From Pelagibius sp. (GTDB lineage Bacteria > Pseudomonadota > Alphaproteobacteria > Kiloniellales > Kiloniellaceae): DNA of 64,000 nucleotides. The stretch's first letter is position 1, and each line of letters starts with the position of its first letter. The stretch is from the NCBI GenBank assembly GCA_028280305.1, contig JANQMC010000034.1, positions 124,001 to 188,000 of the forward strand. Reading direction: 5' to 3'. The position numbers and the translations under genes are program-made. Under the pieces are notes generated by a model, which made no database searches, was not told the DNA's origin, and saw only the letters and a program-made list of their open reading frames with translations. Shown piece by piece: positions 39,036 through 47,356 of this stretch.

Positions 39036-40085
39036 TCAGACTCCCTTCGCCGCTTCGCTCAGTACCCGCAGCTTCTTCATGGCGAGGTCCCGCCCCAGAT
39101 GGCCGAGGCCGCAATCCGGGCCGGCGATCAGGCGTTCGGCGGGGAGGTGCTGCAGGGCTGCCTGCAGGCGTTCGCGCACTTCCGCCACGCTCTCCACCCG
39201 GCTGCGGGCGATGGCGATGACTCCGAAGATGACAGCGGTGTCTTTGAAGCGGTCGAGCAGGCCGAGGTCGTTGTGGCGGTGCGCGTCCTCGATGGAGACC
39301 ACATCAACGCGCGAGGCATCCACGGCCTCGGCCAGTGCCAGATAGGCGTTGGGGTCGGCTTTGGCGTAGTCTTCCTGATCCAGGTAGTTGGGGTAGCCGC
39401 AGCACATGTGCATCACCTTGATAACGCCTTCCGGTACGTCCTGCCAGCAACGGTCGATGTTGGCCATGCCGTAGTCCAGCGCCGCTTCGGGCTTGCGCGC
39501 GAAGAGCGGTTCGTCGATCTGGATAACCTTGCAACCGGCCTCGGCTAGGGCCAGCACCTCGGCGTTCAGCGCCGCGGCCAGGTCATGCCCCAGAGTCTTT
39601 GGGTCGCCATAGTGCTCGTCCGCGGTGGTATCGGCGATGGTCATCGGGCCGGGCAGGGTGATTTTCACCGGCTTGTCGGTGAAGCCCTGGGCAACCTTCC
39701 AGTCATGCGGCAGGAAGGGCGCGCGCGCCCGGATCGCACCGCGGATGGTCGGCAAATCGGTTTCGTAAGCGCCGCCGCGCAGCACGCGATGGGTCAGGTT
39801 TTCAAAGTCGAAGCCGTCGAGGTGGCGGCAATGGTAGTGGACATAGTTTTCCCGCCTGACCTCGCCGTCGGTGGGGATATCGATGCCGCAGGAAACCTGG
39901 TCCTCGATCACCTGGCGCGTGCCTTCAGCGAAAATCGCCTCGGCCTCCGAACCCAGACGCTCCAGGGCGGCTGTATAGCCGGTGGTGGCGACGGAACTGT
40001 CCATGGCGCCGGGGTCGAACCAGTCCGGCACGGCAACGCTCTCCGGTTTCGGATAGGCCCCGATGGTGGTGGTCAGCAGCGGCAT
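39036..40085 (-). CDS. Short MetE-like (cobalamin-independent methionine synthase C-terminal domain) protein
   Basis: This 349-residue protein corresponds to the catalytic C-terminal barrel of MetE, without the N-terminal half of the 750-residue enzyme. Zinc ligands are visible: His and Cys in VMHMCCGYP, Glu in VVSIEDAHR and Cys in IAGPDCGLG. Short core-MetE proteins can methylate homocysteine from a methyl-cobamide donor, and other members act on different thiols. The gene is divergent from the alcohol-dehydrogenase-like gene at 40243. Whether homocysteine is the substrate is inference. Confidence 0.82.
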   Translation of the reverse strand: MPLLTTTIGAYPKPESVAVPDWFDPGAMDSSVATTGYTAALERLGSEAEAIFAEGTRQVIEDQVSCGIDIPTDGEVRRENYVHYHCRHLDGFDFENLTHRVLRGGAYETDLPTIRGAIRARAPFLPHDWKVAQGFTDKPVKITLPGPMTIADTTADEHYGDPKTLGHDLAAALNAEVLALAEAGCKVIQIDEPLFARKPEAALDYGMANIDRCWQDVPEGVIKVMHMCCGYPNYLDQEDYAKADPNAYLALAEAVDASRVDVVSIEDAHRHNDLGLLDRFKDTAVIFGVIAIARSRVESVAEVRERLQAALQHLPAERLIAGPDCGLGHLGRDLAMKKLRVLSEAAKGV

Positions 40086-40242
40086 CTTCGGACTCCCCCA
40101 AAACGAGTTCTGGGCCGACGCTAGCAGAGGGGGGTGTTATCGCCAATCGCCATGCGTTGACAGTGGCTCTCATCTGTCGCCCTTCATCCAGCCGACTTGG
40201 CGCCCTATGATCGCCGTCAACAAAACAGAGGGAGTGGATGAC

Positions 40243-41247
40243 ATGCGGGCCTGGCAGATTCAAACGCCCACCGGTATTGACGGATTGAAGATGGCGGAGT
40301 TGCGCCCGATCGAGCCGGGCCCCGGCGAGGTGCGCGTGCGAAACCGCGCCAGTTCCATAAACTATCGCGATCTCAGTGTGGTCAGCGACCCAGCGGCCCG
40401 CGGCATCGCCCTGCCGCGCATTCCCAATTCTGATGGCGCTGGCGAGGTGCTGGCGGTGGGCGCCGGGGTCACCGAGTTTGCGCCCGGCGACCGGGTGGCC
40501 GGCTGCTTCTTCCAGGACTGGGGCGACGGCGCCTGCACGCCGGAGGCCATGGCCTCGGCATTGGGTGGCGCGCTCGATGGCATGCTGGCGGAGGAAGTAA
40601 CCCTCAGCGCGGGCGGGTTGGTGAAGATCCCCGGTCACCTGAGCTACGCGGAGGCGGCGACCCTGCCTTGCGCGGCCTTGACGGCCTGGCGCGCACTGGT
40701 CGACGTTGGTCGGGTGAAGGCCGGTGACAGGGTGCTCTTGCTCGGCACCGGCGGTGTCTCGATCTTCGCCTTGCAGTTCGCCGGCCTAATGGGGGCCAGG
40801 GTGATCATCACCTCCTCCAGCGATGAGAAGCTGGCGCGCGCGAAGAGTCTGGGCGCCTGGCAGACGGTGAACTATCGTCGCAACCCGGACTGGGAAGAGG
40901 CGGTTCTTGAGCTGACCGAGGGGCGGGGGGTCGACTTGACGGTGGAGGTCGGCGGTGCCGGCACCTTGGAGAAGTCGATCGCGGCCACCCGGATCGCCGG
41001 AACCATCGGCCTCATCGGCGTGCTCAGCGGCGGCACCATCAATCCACGGCCGATCATGGCCAAGTCGATCACCCTGCAGGGCATCTATGTCGGCTCGCGG
41101 CGGCTGTTCCAGGATATGAACCGGGCCGTTGCAGCATCCGAACTGCGCCCGGTCATCGACCGGACATTTGCTTTCGAGGAAGCCCCCGAGGCCTACCGTG
41201 CCATGCAGGCCGCCGGCCATTTCGGCAAACTGGTGATCGAGGTCTGA
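40243..41247 (+). CDS. Quinone-oxidoreductase-like MDR oxidoreductase
   Basis: This 334-residue medium-chain dehydrogenase/reductase starts at ATG 40243 behind a GAGGGAG ribosome-binding site. The cofactor motif LLLGTGGVSIFALQFA is typical. In the catalytic domain, SINYRDL replaces the zinc-binding Cys region, so it is a zinc-independent, NADPH-dependent reductase of the quinone oxidoreductase kind rather than a true alcohol dehydrogenase. It converges on hpnM. The substrate is unknown. Confidence 0.85.
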   Translation: MRAWQIQTPTGIDGLKMAELRPIEPGPGEVRVRNRASSINYRDLSVVSDPAARGIALPRIPNSDGAGEVLAVGAGVTEFAPGDRVAGCFFQDWGDGACTPEAMASALGGALDGMLAEEVTLSAGGLVKIPGHLSYAEAATLPCAALTAWRALVDVGRVKAGDRVLLLGTGGVSIFALQFAGLMGARVIITSSSDEKLARAKSLGAWQTVNYRRNPDWEEAVLELTEGRGVDLTVEVGGAGTLEKSIAATRIAGTIGLIGVLSGGTINPRPIMAKSITLQGIYVGSRRLFQDMNRAVAASELRPVIDRTFAFEEAPEAYRAMQAAGHFGKLVIEV

Positions 41248-41258
41248 GCGGGAGCGGA

Positions 41259-41882
41259 TCAGGGCGCGGCGTAGCCTGCGGTCTTGTCTTTCAGGGCGGC
41301 GATCAGGGCGTCGATGCCCTGGTTCTTCACGATACCGCTGTATTCGGAGCGGCGGGTGGCCAGTTCGCTGTACTTGGCGTCGAGCAGGATATCGACCAAC
41401 TGCCAGCTTTCGCCGCCCTTGCCGGGCCGGGCAAGATAGTTGATCGGCACGGCTTCACCGTCGCTTTTCACGATCTGGTTGCGGATCAACACGGCGCCGC
41501 GCCGCGCCGGCTGCTCGCCCAGGATTTCGAAGCGTTCGCCGGAGAAGCCGTCGAAACGGTCGGCAAAGACGGCGACACTGAAATCCGTAAAGGCCTCGGT
41601 AAAGGCTTCCTGCTGCGGCGGCTTCAGGTCGCGCCAGTGGCGGCCCAGGGTAATGCGGGCCATGGTTGCGAAGTCGAAAACGTCCTCAAGCTGCGGCGCC
41701 AGACGCTCGACCCGGCCCTCGTACCCCAGGGCCTCGGCATTCTGCATCACGTCGAGCAACGCGGTGTTCAGGCGCTCAACCGGCGCGGTGGCGCTTTCCT
41801 GCGCCGTCGCCGGTCCGGCGGCGAACAAAAGAGCGAGGGCCAGAGCGGGGAGGCTGGGCAGTCTCACAAAGGGTTCCTTCAT
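41259..41882 (-). CDS. hpnM: HpnM, MlaC/Ttg2D-like hopanoid-associated protein
   Basis: This 207-residue exported protein has a signal peptide (cleavage after ATA near residue 22) and the MlaC fold that carries phospholipids in the periplasm (DFATMARITLGRHWRDLKPPQQEAFTEAFTDFSVAVFADRFD). Members next to hpn genes are called HpnM. It is divergent from hpnA with about 110 bases between the start codons. The start at 41882 leaves the best signal peptide; the open frame reaches 42110 without other support. A role in moving hopanoids or phospholipids to the outer membrane is inferred. Confidence 0.82.
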   Translation of the reverse strand: MKEPFVRLPSLPALALALLFAAGPATAQESATAPVERLNTALLDVMQNAEALGYEGRVERLAPQLEDVFDFATMARITLGRHWRDLKPPQQEAFTEAFTDFSVAVFADRFDGFSGERFEILGEQPARRGAVLIRNQIVKSDGEAVPINYLARPGKGGESWQLVDILLDAKYSELATRRSEYSGIVKNQGIDALIAALKDKTAGYAAP

Positions 41883-41994
41883 CTCGTTGTTATCAGATGT
41901 ACGGATGAATGGCGGGGGTGCAAGGGCTTTTCTATTCCATTCTATCTGTGTCTGCGACTTGCCGTACCGGGCTGCCGCGGGCAAGCTGCCGGCC

Positions 41995-42987
41995 ATGACG
42001 ACATTGGTTACAGGCGGCACGGGCTTCGTCGGCTCTGCGGTGGTGCGGGCGCTGATCGCCAGGGGCGAGCGGCCGCGCTGTCTGGTGCGGCCCGGCAGCG
42101 ACCGGCGCAACCTTAACGATCTCGCCGTCGATCTGGTCGAGGGCGACCTGACCGATGCCGATTCCCTCGCGGCGGCCCTGCAGGATTGCTCTGCGTTGTT
42201 TCACGTCGCCGCCGACTACCGCATCTGGGTCCGGGATCCGGCGGCAATGGACCGCGCCAACGTACAGGGTACCCGCCAGCTCATGGCCGCCGCCCTGGCA
42301 CAGGGGGTCGAGCGGGTGGTCTATACCTCTTCCGTTGCGGTGCTCGGCAAGGCGCCGGGCGGGACGCCGGCGGACGAGGAAACCCCGGTCGCCCTGGACG
42401 ATATGATCGGCGTCTACAAACGCTCCAAGTTCCTGGCCGAGGAAGAGGTTCGCCGGATGCAGCGGGAGGCGGGGCTGCCGGTCGTCATCGTTAATCCCTC
42501 CACCCCCATCGGCCCGCGTGACGTGAAGCCGACTCCCACCGGGCGCCTGGTGGTGGAGGCGGCGACGGGTCGCGTGCCCGCCTTCGTCGATACCGGCCTT
42601 AATGTTGTCCATGTCGACGATGTCGCCGCCGGACACCTGCTTGCCTATGACAAGGGTGTGATCGGGGAGCGCTACCTGCTGGGCGGCGAAAACCTGAAGT
42701 TGGCGGAAATCCTGTCACAAGTGGCGGCTTTGCGGGGGCGCCGCCCGCCGAAGATCCGCCTGCCGCGCCGGCCCCTCTTTCCCCTGGCCTATGGGGCCGA
42801 GGTCTGGGCCCGCGTCAGCGGCGGAAAGGAGCCGCTGCTCACGGTGGACGGGCTGAAAATGGCGGCCAAGCCGATGTATTTCCGCCATGACAAGGCCGCG
42901 GGGGCGCTCGGCTATCAGCCCCGCCCGGCCGGCGAGGCGATCCGCGATGCCGTCGCCTGGTTCGAAAGGGAAGGATATCTGGGCTAG
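41995..42987 (+). CDS. hpnA: HpnA, hopanoid-associated NAD-dependent sugar epimerase
   Basis: This 330-residue extended SDR has TLVTGGTGFVGSAVV at the N-terminus and the catalytic YKRSK motif. Wording such as VVIVNPSTPIGPRDVKPTPTGRLVV is characteristic of HpnA. It is proposed to modify the sugar head group of composite hopanoids. ATG 41995 is used here; upstream codons in the frame belong to the divergent hpnM region. hpnH follows on the same strand after a repeat-filled gap of 345 bases. Confidence 0.88.
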   Translation: MTTLVTGGTGFVGSAVVRALIARGERPRCLVRPGSDRRNLNDLAVDLVEGDLTDADSLAAALQDCSALFHVAADYRIWVRDPAAMDRANVQGTRQLMAAALAQGVERVVYTSSVAVLGKAPGGTPADEETPVALDDMIGVYKRSKFLAEEEVRRMQREAGLPVVIVNPSTPIGPRDVKPTPTGRLVVEAATGRVPAFVDTGLNVVHVDDVAAGHLLAYDKGVIGERYLLGGENLKLAEILSQVAALRGRRPPKIRLPRRPLFPLAYGAEVWARVSGGKEPLLTVDGLKMAAKPMYFRHDKAAGALGYQPRPAGEAIRDAVAWFEREGYLG

Positions 42988-43060
42988 GGTCCTTCGAGAC
43001 GGTGCTGGCGCACCTCCTCAGGGCGAGGGAGAAGTGAGACCTCATGGAGAGGAGCCGCCC
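42986..43060. repeat. CCTTCGAGACG-type intergenic repeat, left part
   Basis: Directly after the hpnA stop codon lies wording such as GGTCCTTCGAGACGG, then CTCCTCAGGGCGAGGG and CCTCATGGAGAGGAGCCGCC. I know this kind of palindromic repeat from many alphaproteobacterial genomes. Its expected partner half (GGCGTCTCGAACCATG) appears after 43200, as if the element had been split. Confidence 0.6.
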
Positions 43061-43125
43061 CTAGAACAGATGCGGGTTTGATGGAATCGCGTTAGCGATC
43101 CATCCAACCCGGTGAATCTGCTCTA
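43061..43125. repeat. Dispersed CTAG-flanked palindromic repeat, copy 2
   Basis: This 65-base imperfect palindrome opens with CTAGAACAGATGCGGG and closes with GGTGAATCTGCTCTA. The arms TTTGATGGAATC and GATCCATCCAA pair. It shares its wording with copies at 38173, 51749 and 63728. Confidence 0.75.
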
Positions 43126-43138
43126 ACTATTTGATGTC

Positions 43139-43198
43139 GATCGGATTCACATGTTTTGGAGCAACCACGAAGTGGTTCCGTCAAAACATGATCCGATC
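43139..43198. repeat. 60-base multi-armed palindrome between hpnA and hpnH
   Basis: Three nested inverted repeats share one centre: GATCGGAT with ATCCGATC (43139-43146 and 43191-43198), CATGTTTTG with CAAAACATG (43150-43158 and 43182-43190), and AACCAC with GTGGTT (43163-43168 and 43172-43177) around GAA. As RNA it would form a long hairpin. It ends in TCTAG, mirroring the CTAGA that opens the preceding repeat. Confidence 0.75.
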
Positions 43199-43200
43199 TA

Positions 43201-43222
43201 GGCGGCGTCTCGAACCATGCAG
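43201..43222. repeat. CCTTCGAGACG-type repeat, probable right part
   Basis: GGCGGCGTCTCGAACCATGC has the wording of the right half of the repeat that begins at 42986. It lies directly after the two palindromes, which suggests they entered the older element. Confidence 0.45.
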
Positions 43223-43332
43223 CCCCATTTTCGCTCTATAACCCCACGGTGTTTGGGGTGGTGTTGCGGCGCAAAATCGCTAGACTGGCGCCGTTCGGTT
43301 CCCGCTTTTCTGACCTTTTTTGGAGTCTCGCC

Positions 43333-44484
43333 TTGGCGGTTCCCCTGATACAGCAGCTGCGCGTCGGCGCTTACATCATGAAGCAGCGCCTGAAGGGCAA
43401 CGAGCGCTATCCGCTGGTGCTGATGCTGGAGCCTCTGTTCCGCTGCAATCTGGCCTGTCCGGGCTGCGGCAAGATCGACTATCCGGACGAGATTCTGAAC
43501 CGCCGGCTGAGCGTCGAGGATTGCATCGAGGCGGTCGAGGAAAGCGGTGTGCCCATCGTCTCGATCCCCGGGGGTGAGCCGCTGATCCATAAGGAGATGG
43601 ATCAGATCGTCGCCGAACTGGTGAAGCGCAAGCGCTTCGTCTACCTCTGCACCAACGCGCTGCTGCTGGAAAAGAAGCTCGATCTCTTCAAGCCCAGCAA
43701 GTACCTCACCTTCTCCATCCATCTGGATGGCCTGGAGGAGGAACACGACCGGGCGGTCGATCAGAAGGGCGTCTTCAAGCGCGCGGTGAAGGCTATCGAG
43801 GCGGCACGCGACCGCGGCCACCGGGTGAACGTGAACTGCACCCTCTTCAACAACGCCAAGCCGGCAGAAGTCTCGGAGTTCCTCGACTTCGCCCGCGATC
43901 TGGGCGTCGAGGGTGTCACCATTTCGCCGGGCTATGCCTATGAGCGGGCGCCGGATCAGGAGCACTTCCTCAACCGGCGCCAGACCAAGGAACTGTTCCG
44001 CGACGTCTTCCGCCGCGGTAAAGACCGCAAGTGGCGCTTCTCCCAGTCCAGCCTGTTCCTGGATTTCCTGGCCGGCAACCAGAGTTACCACTGCACGCCC
44101 TGGAGCAACCCGACCCGCAACGTCTTCGGCTGGCAGCGGCCCTGCTATCTGCTGAACGAAGGCTATGCGCCCAGCTTCAAGGCCCTGATGGAAGAAACTG
44201 ACTGGGACGGCTATGGCACCGGCAATTACGAGAAGTGCGCCAACTGCATGGTCCATTGCGGATTCGAAGGCACGGCAGTCGCCGACACGGTGAAGCACCC
44301 CCTGAAGGCGCTGAAGGTGGCGCTGAAGGGCCCCGCCACCGAAGGCGAGATGGCGCCGGAGATCGATCTCTCCAATCAGCGTCCCGCTGTCTATACCTTC
44401 GAGGAATTCGTCGCCGAAGCTTCGGCGCAGAAGCCGGAAACGGCGGCCAAAGAAGGTAGTTCCTCAACCGCCGCGGCGGAATAG
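43333..44484 (+). CDS. hpnH: HpnH, radical SAM adenosyl-hopene transferase
   Basis: This 383-residue radical SAM enzyme links the 5'-deoxyadenosyl group to diploptene to make adenosylhopane. The cluster motif is CNLACPGC with cysteines 38, 42 and 45. The start is TTG 43333: a GGAG ribosome-binding site lies seven bases upstream, and the resulting N-terminus (AVPLIQQLRVGAYI) matches HpnH proteins, while the open frame back to 43249 runs into repeat DNA. It is transcribed toward hpnG, and their last 21 bases overlap tail to tail. Confidence 0.93.
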   Translation: MAVPLIQQLRVGAYIMKQRLKGNERYPLVLMLEPLFRCNLACPGCGKIDYPDEILNRRLSVEDCIEAVEESGVPIVSIPGGEPLIHKEMDQIVAELVKRKRFVYLCTNALLLEKKLDLFKPSKYLTFSIHLDGLEEEHDRAVDQKGVFKRAVKAIEAARDRGHRVNVNCTLFNNAKPAEVSEFLDFARDLGVEGVTISPGYAYERAPDQEHFLNRRQTKELFRDVFRRGKDRKWRFSQSSLFLDFLAGNQSYHCTPWSNPTRNVFGWQRPCYLLNEGYAPSFKALMEETDWDGYGTGNYEKCANCMVHCGFEGTAVADTVKHPLKALKVALKGPATEGEMAPEIDLSNQRPAVYTFEEFVAEASAQKPETAAKEGSSSTAAAE

Positions 44485-45174
44485 CGCTTCCGACTTTCTC
44501 ATCGCTTCGCCAAGTCTTGCCAGGGCCAGGGTGCTGCGCCGGGACAGGCGAAACGCCGCCGGCAGTTGCCAGGGTTGCGCTGCGAGCGCGCCCATGGCTC
44601 TTAAGACTGCCGTTTCGCCGTTGGCCTTGACCGCGTCGGTCACGAAAGCCGGCAAGGGCGTATCTGCGGTATCGGCGATGGCGCGCAGCGCCAGGAAGGG
44701 GACGCCGTGGCGCGCGGCGACGGCGGCGACGGCATGGCTCTCCATATCGACCGCCAGACAGCCGCTGGCGCCAAAGGCTGCGGCCTTCTGATCGGTCGTG
44801 AGCAAGGTTTCCGTTGAACCGAGGATCATGCCCTGGCGGACTGTGGCAGCCTGGCCGGGTAGACTTCCGGCAACGGCCACTCGCCAGGTCTCGTCAACGG
44901 CGTAATGCTGTCCCTCGGGCGCGCGCACGCTGTGGGCCAGGATGAGATCACCGCTTGCCAATGCCGGGTCGAGTGCGCCGGCGATACCGAAGCTGATCAG
45001 CGCGGTTGCGCCTTCGGCCAGCAACAACTCTGCCCGTTCTTCGGCACGTGTGCTGTCGGCGCCGGCGCAGTAAACGCGTACGCCCTCAGGTAAGCCTCGA
45101 TGGTCGGCGATCAAACGGGACTCTGCGGCCAGGCCGGTGACAACACCAACAGAGTTGGGCCGGTTGCCGCTCAC
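44464..45174 (-). CDS. hpnG: HpnG, adenosylhopane nucleosidase/phosphorylase
   Basis: This 236-residue protein of the purine nucleoside phosphorylase/MTAN family releases adenine from adenosylhopane, leaving ribosylhopane. Family wording includes ALISFGIAGALDPALASGDLI and LAVDMESHAVAAVAARHGVPFLALRAI; the VDMES motif positions the catalytic and ribose-binding residues. GTG 45174 lies 30 bases after the shc stop codon, so both are co-transcribed. It acts after HpnH, although the two genes are on opposite strands. Confidence 0.9.
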   Translation of the reverse strand: MSGNRPNSVGVVTGLAAESRLIADHRGLPEGVRVYCAGADSTRAEERAELLLAEGATALISFGIAGALDPALASGDLILAHSVRAPEGQHYAVDETWRVAVAGSLPGQAATVRQGMILGSTETLLTTDQKAAAFGASGCLAVDMESHAVAAVAARHGVPFLALRAIADTADTPLPAFVTDAVKANGETAVLRAMGALAAQPWQLPAAFRLSRRSTLALARLGEAMRKSEALFRRGG

Positions 45175-45204
45175 CTGCCGCTCGACACTACATGCCGCCC
45201 GGCA

Positions 45205-47190
45205 TCACATGCCGAAGGCGACGCGCCGCTCGTTCGCACGCATGAGGTTGCGGTAGCGGGCGAGGGCCATGAGCGGGAAGTAGGCGCTGTAGCCGTGGTA
45301 ATGCAGATAAAAGACCCGCGGGAAGCCGGTGCCGGTCCAGTGGGTGTCGAGCCAGCGCTTCTCGTCGTGCGGGCAGTTCTGCAGAAAGGCGATGCCGCGG
45401 CGCACCGCATCGCTGTCGACCTCGCCGGCGGCCATCAGGCCGAGCAAAGCCCAGGCGGTCTGGGCGGCAGTGGAGGCCTTGGCCTCGTAGCGCCGCGCGG
45501 CCCAATAGGTGGCGCAGTCCTCGCCCCAGCCGCCGTCTTCGCGCTGGCGGCTTTCCAGCCAGGCCACCGCCCGGCGGACCGGCGTCGAGGAAAGATCTTC
45601 GCCGCAGGCATTGAGTGCTGAGAGCACCGACCAGGTGCCGTAGACATAGTTGACGCCCCAGCGGCCGTACCAGGAGCCGTCGGCCTCCTGCTCGCGCAGC
45701 AGATAGTCGAGACCGCGGCGCACGACGGTGTTGTCGCGGCCGTAGCCCAGTTGCGCCAGCATCGACAGGCAGCGTGCCGAGACGTCGGCCGTCGGCGGGT
45801 CCAGCAGGGCGCCATGGTCGGCGAAGGGAATGTGATTCAGATAGTCGAAAGCGTTGTCCGCATCGAAGGAGCCCCAGCCGCCGTTCTTGCTCTGCATGGC
45901 GATGATCCAGTCGGCGGCGCGGCTGACGGCGCCTTCAGAGGCTTCCGATTTGGCACGGTCCATGGCCATCACCACCACGGCGGTGTCGTCGACATCCGGG
46001 TAATGGGCGTTCTGATACTGGAAGGGCCAGCCGCCGGTCGGGGCGTTGGGGCGCCGCCAGGCCCAATCGCCCCGCACCTCCTTGATTTCCCGCTCCAGCA
46101 GCCAATTAAAGGCCCGGTCGAAGCTGTCGCTGTCACCGGGTTCGCCCGCTTCCAGCATTGCATGAGCGGCCAGGCAGGTATCCCAGATCGGCGAAAGGCA
46201 GGGCTGACAGGTGACGCGCTCGCCGTTGCGGGCGATCAGCAGGCGGTCGATGGCTTCCCGCGTCATGCGGTAGTTGGGCTCGTCCCAGTCGTATCCCAGG
46301 GCGTGAAAGGCCATGGCGGCGTTGGCCATGGCCGGGAAGATTCCACCGAGGCCGTCTTCGCCGTTGAGGCGTTCTTTCACGAAGTCGATGGCGGCGTTGA
46401 TCGCCTTGCGGCGCTGGGCGCGGGGCCGTAGCGGATCGCTGAGGCGCAGCACCCGGTCGATGCCCGCGAAGATCGCCCCCAGCGGGCTGCCGGTGGCGTT
46501 CATCGGATACTGGGCGCGCTCGGGCGGCTGAACGAAGAGTTCGCCGATGGAGACCTTCAGCGGATTGACCGCCTTGGGCTTCAGATCCATCAGGATCAGC
46601 AGCGGCGCAATGACCGTACGCGACCAATAGGAAACCTTGGAGAGGTGGAAAGGGAACCAGCGCGGCAACAGCATGATTTCCACCGGCATTTCCGGCACCG
46701 CACGCCAGGGCACTTCGCCGAAGAGGGCGAGCGCGATCCGCGTGAAGACGTTGCTCTGCGCCGCACCGCCCTGGGCCAGGATCGCCGCCCGCGCCTTGGC
46801 CATGTGCGGGGCATCGGGGTCGTCACCGGCCAGCTTCAGGGCGAAATAGGCTTTCACGCTGGCGCTGAGGTCCATGTCGCCGGCGTGGAACAGCGGCCAG
46901 CCGCCATCGTGCCCTTGAATGGCCCGGAGGTGGTTGGCGATCTTCGGCTCGACGTCCCGGTAAGCGGCGGACTCGATGGAGCCGAGGAAGTGCTGCAGGA
47001 AGATGTATTCGGCCGGAATGGTCGCATCGGCCTCCAGCTCGTAAAGCCAGTGGCCGTCGGGGCGTTGCTGCGCCAGCAACGCCTGGGACATCTCGTCGAC
47101 CAGTTGGTCCACGGCCTGCAGGTCCGGCAACTCGGCTTCCGCCGGGCGTGCCAGAGCACGCTCGTCTCTGATCGCGTTGCTTCTTGTCAT
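45205..47190 (-). CDS. shc: Squalene-hopene cyclase
   Basis: This 661-residue membrane-associated cyclase converts squalene to hopene and diplopterol in one cascade. The catalytic acid motif is DVDDTAVV (first Asp at 399 from this start). Several QW repeats are visible, including QRPDGHWLYELE, AMQSKNGGWGSFD, QEADGSWYGRWGVNYVYGTW and QREDGGWGED. The start is uncertain: an in-frame ATG at 47253 would add 21 residues and neither has a strong ribosome-binding site. The gene is upstream of hpnG and downstream of hpnE. Confidence 0.95.
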   Translation of the reverse strand: MTRSNAIRDERALARPAEAELPDLQAVDQLVDEMSQALLAQQRPDGHWLYELEADATIPAEYIFLQHFLGSIESAAYRDVEPKIANHLRAIQGHDGGWPLFHAGDMDLSASVKAYFALKLAGDDPDAPHMAKARAAILAQGGAAQSNVFTRIALALFGEVPWRAVPEMPVEIMLLPRWFPFHLSKVSYWSRTVIAPLLILMDLKPKAVNPLKVSIGELFVQPPERAQYPMNATGSPLGAIFAGIDRVLRLSDPLRPRAQRRKAINAAIDFVKERLNGEDGLGGIFPAMANAAMAFHALGYDWDEPNYRMTREAIDRLLIARNGERVTCQPCLSPIWDTCLAAHAMLEAGEPGDSDSFDRAFNWLLEREIKEVRGDWAWRRPNAPTGGWPFQYQNAHYPDVDDTAVVVMAMDRAKSEASEGAVSRAADWIIAMQSKNGGWGSFDADNAFDYLNHIPFADHGALLDPPTADVSARCLSMLAQLGYGRDNTVVRRGLDYLLREQEADGSWYGRWGVNYVYGTWSVLSALNACGEDLSSTPVRRAVAWLESRQREDGGWGEDCATYWAARRYEAKASTAAQTAWALLGLMAAGEVDSDAVRRGIAFLQNCPHDEKRWLDTHWTGTGFPRVFYLHYHGYSAYFPLMALARYRNLMRANERRVAFGM

Positions 47191-47356
47191 ATCGATTTTC
47201 TGTGCTTTCGCCCGGAAAGGAGCAAAGGAATAACCCCGCCAATGCCATAACAATCGGAAAGCGCGGCCGCCCGCCCGAAGCCGCGAATCGCCGGTTCAAT
47301 CGCTGCGATTGTGAAGAAGCCGCCGGTTGCTTGCAAGCCCCCGCAATCGGGCAATT

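Noticed and set aside
42986-43222. A CRISPR array in the repeat-rich gap before hpnH
   Set aside because: The repeats are palindromes of different types without regular spacing or unique spacers.
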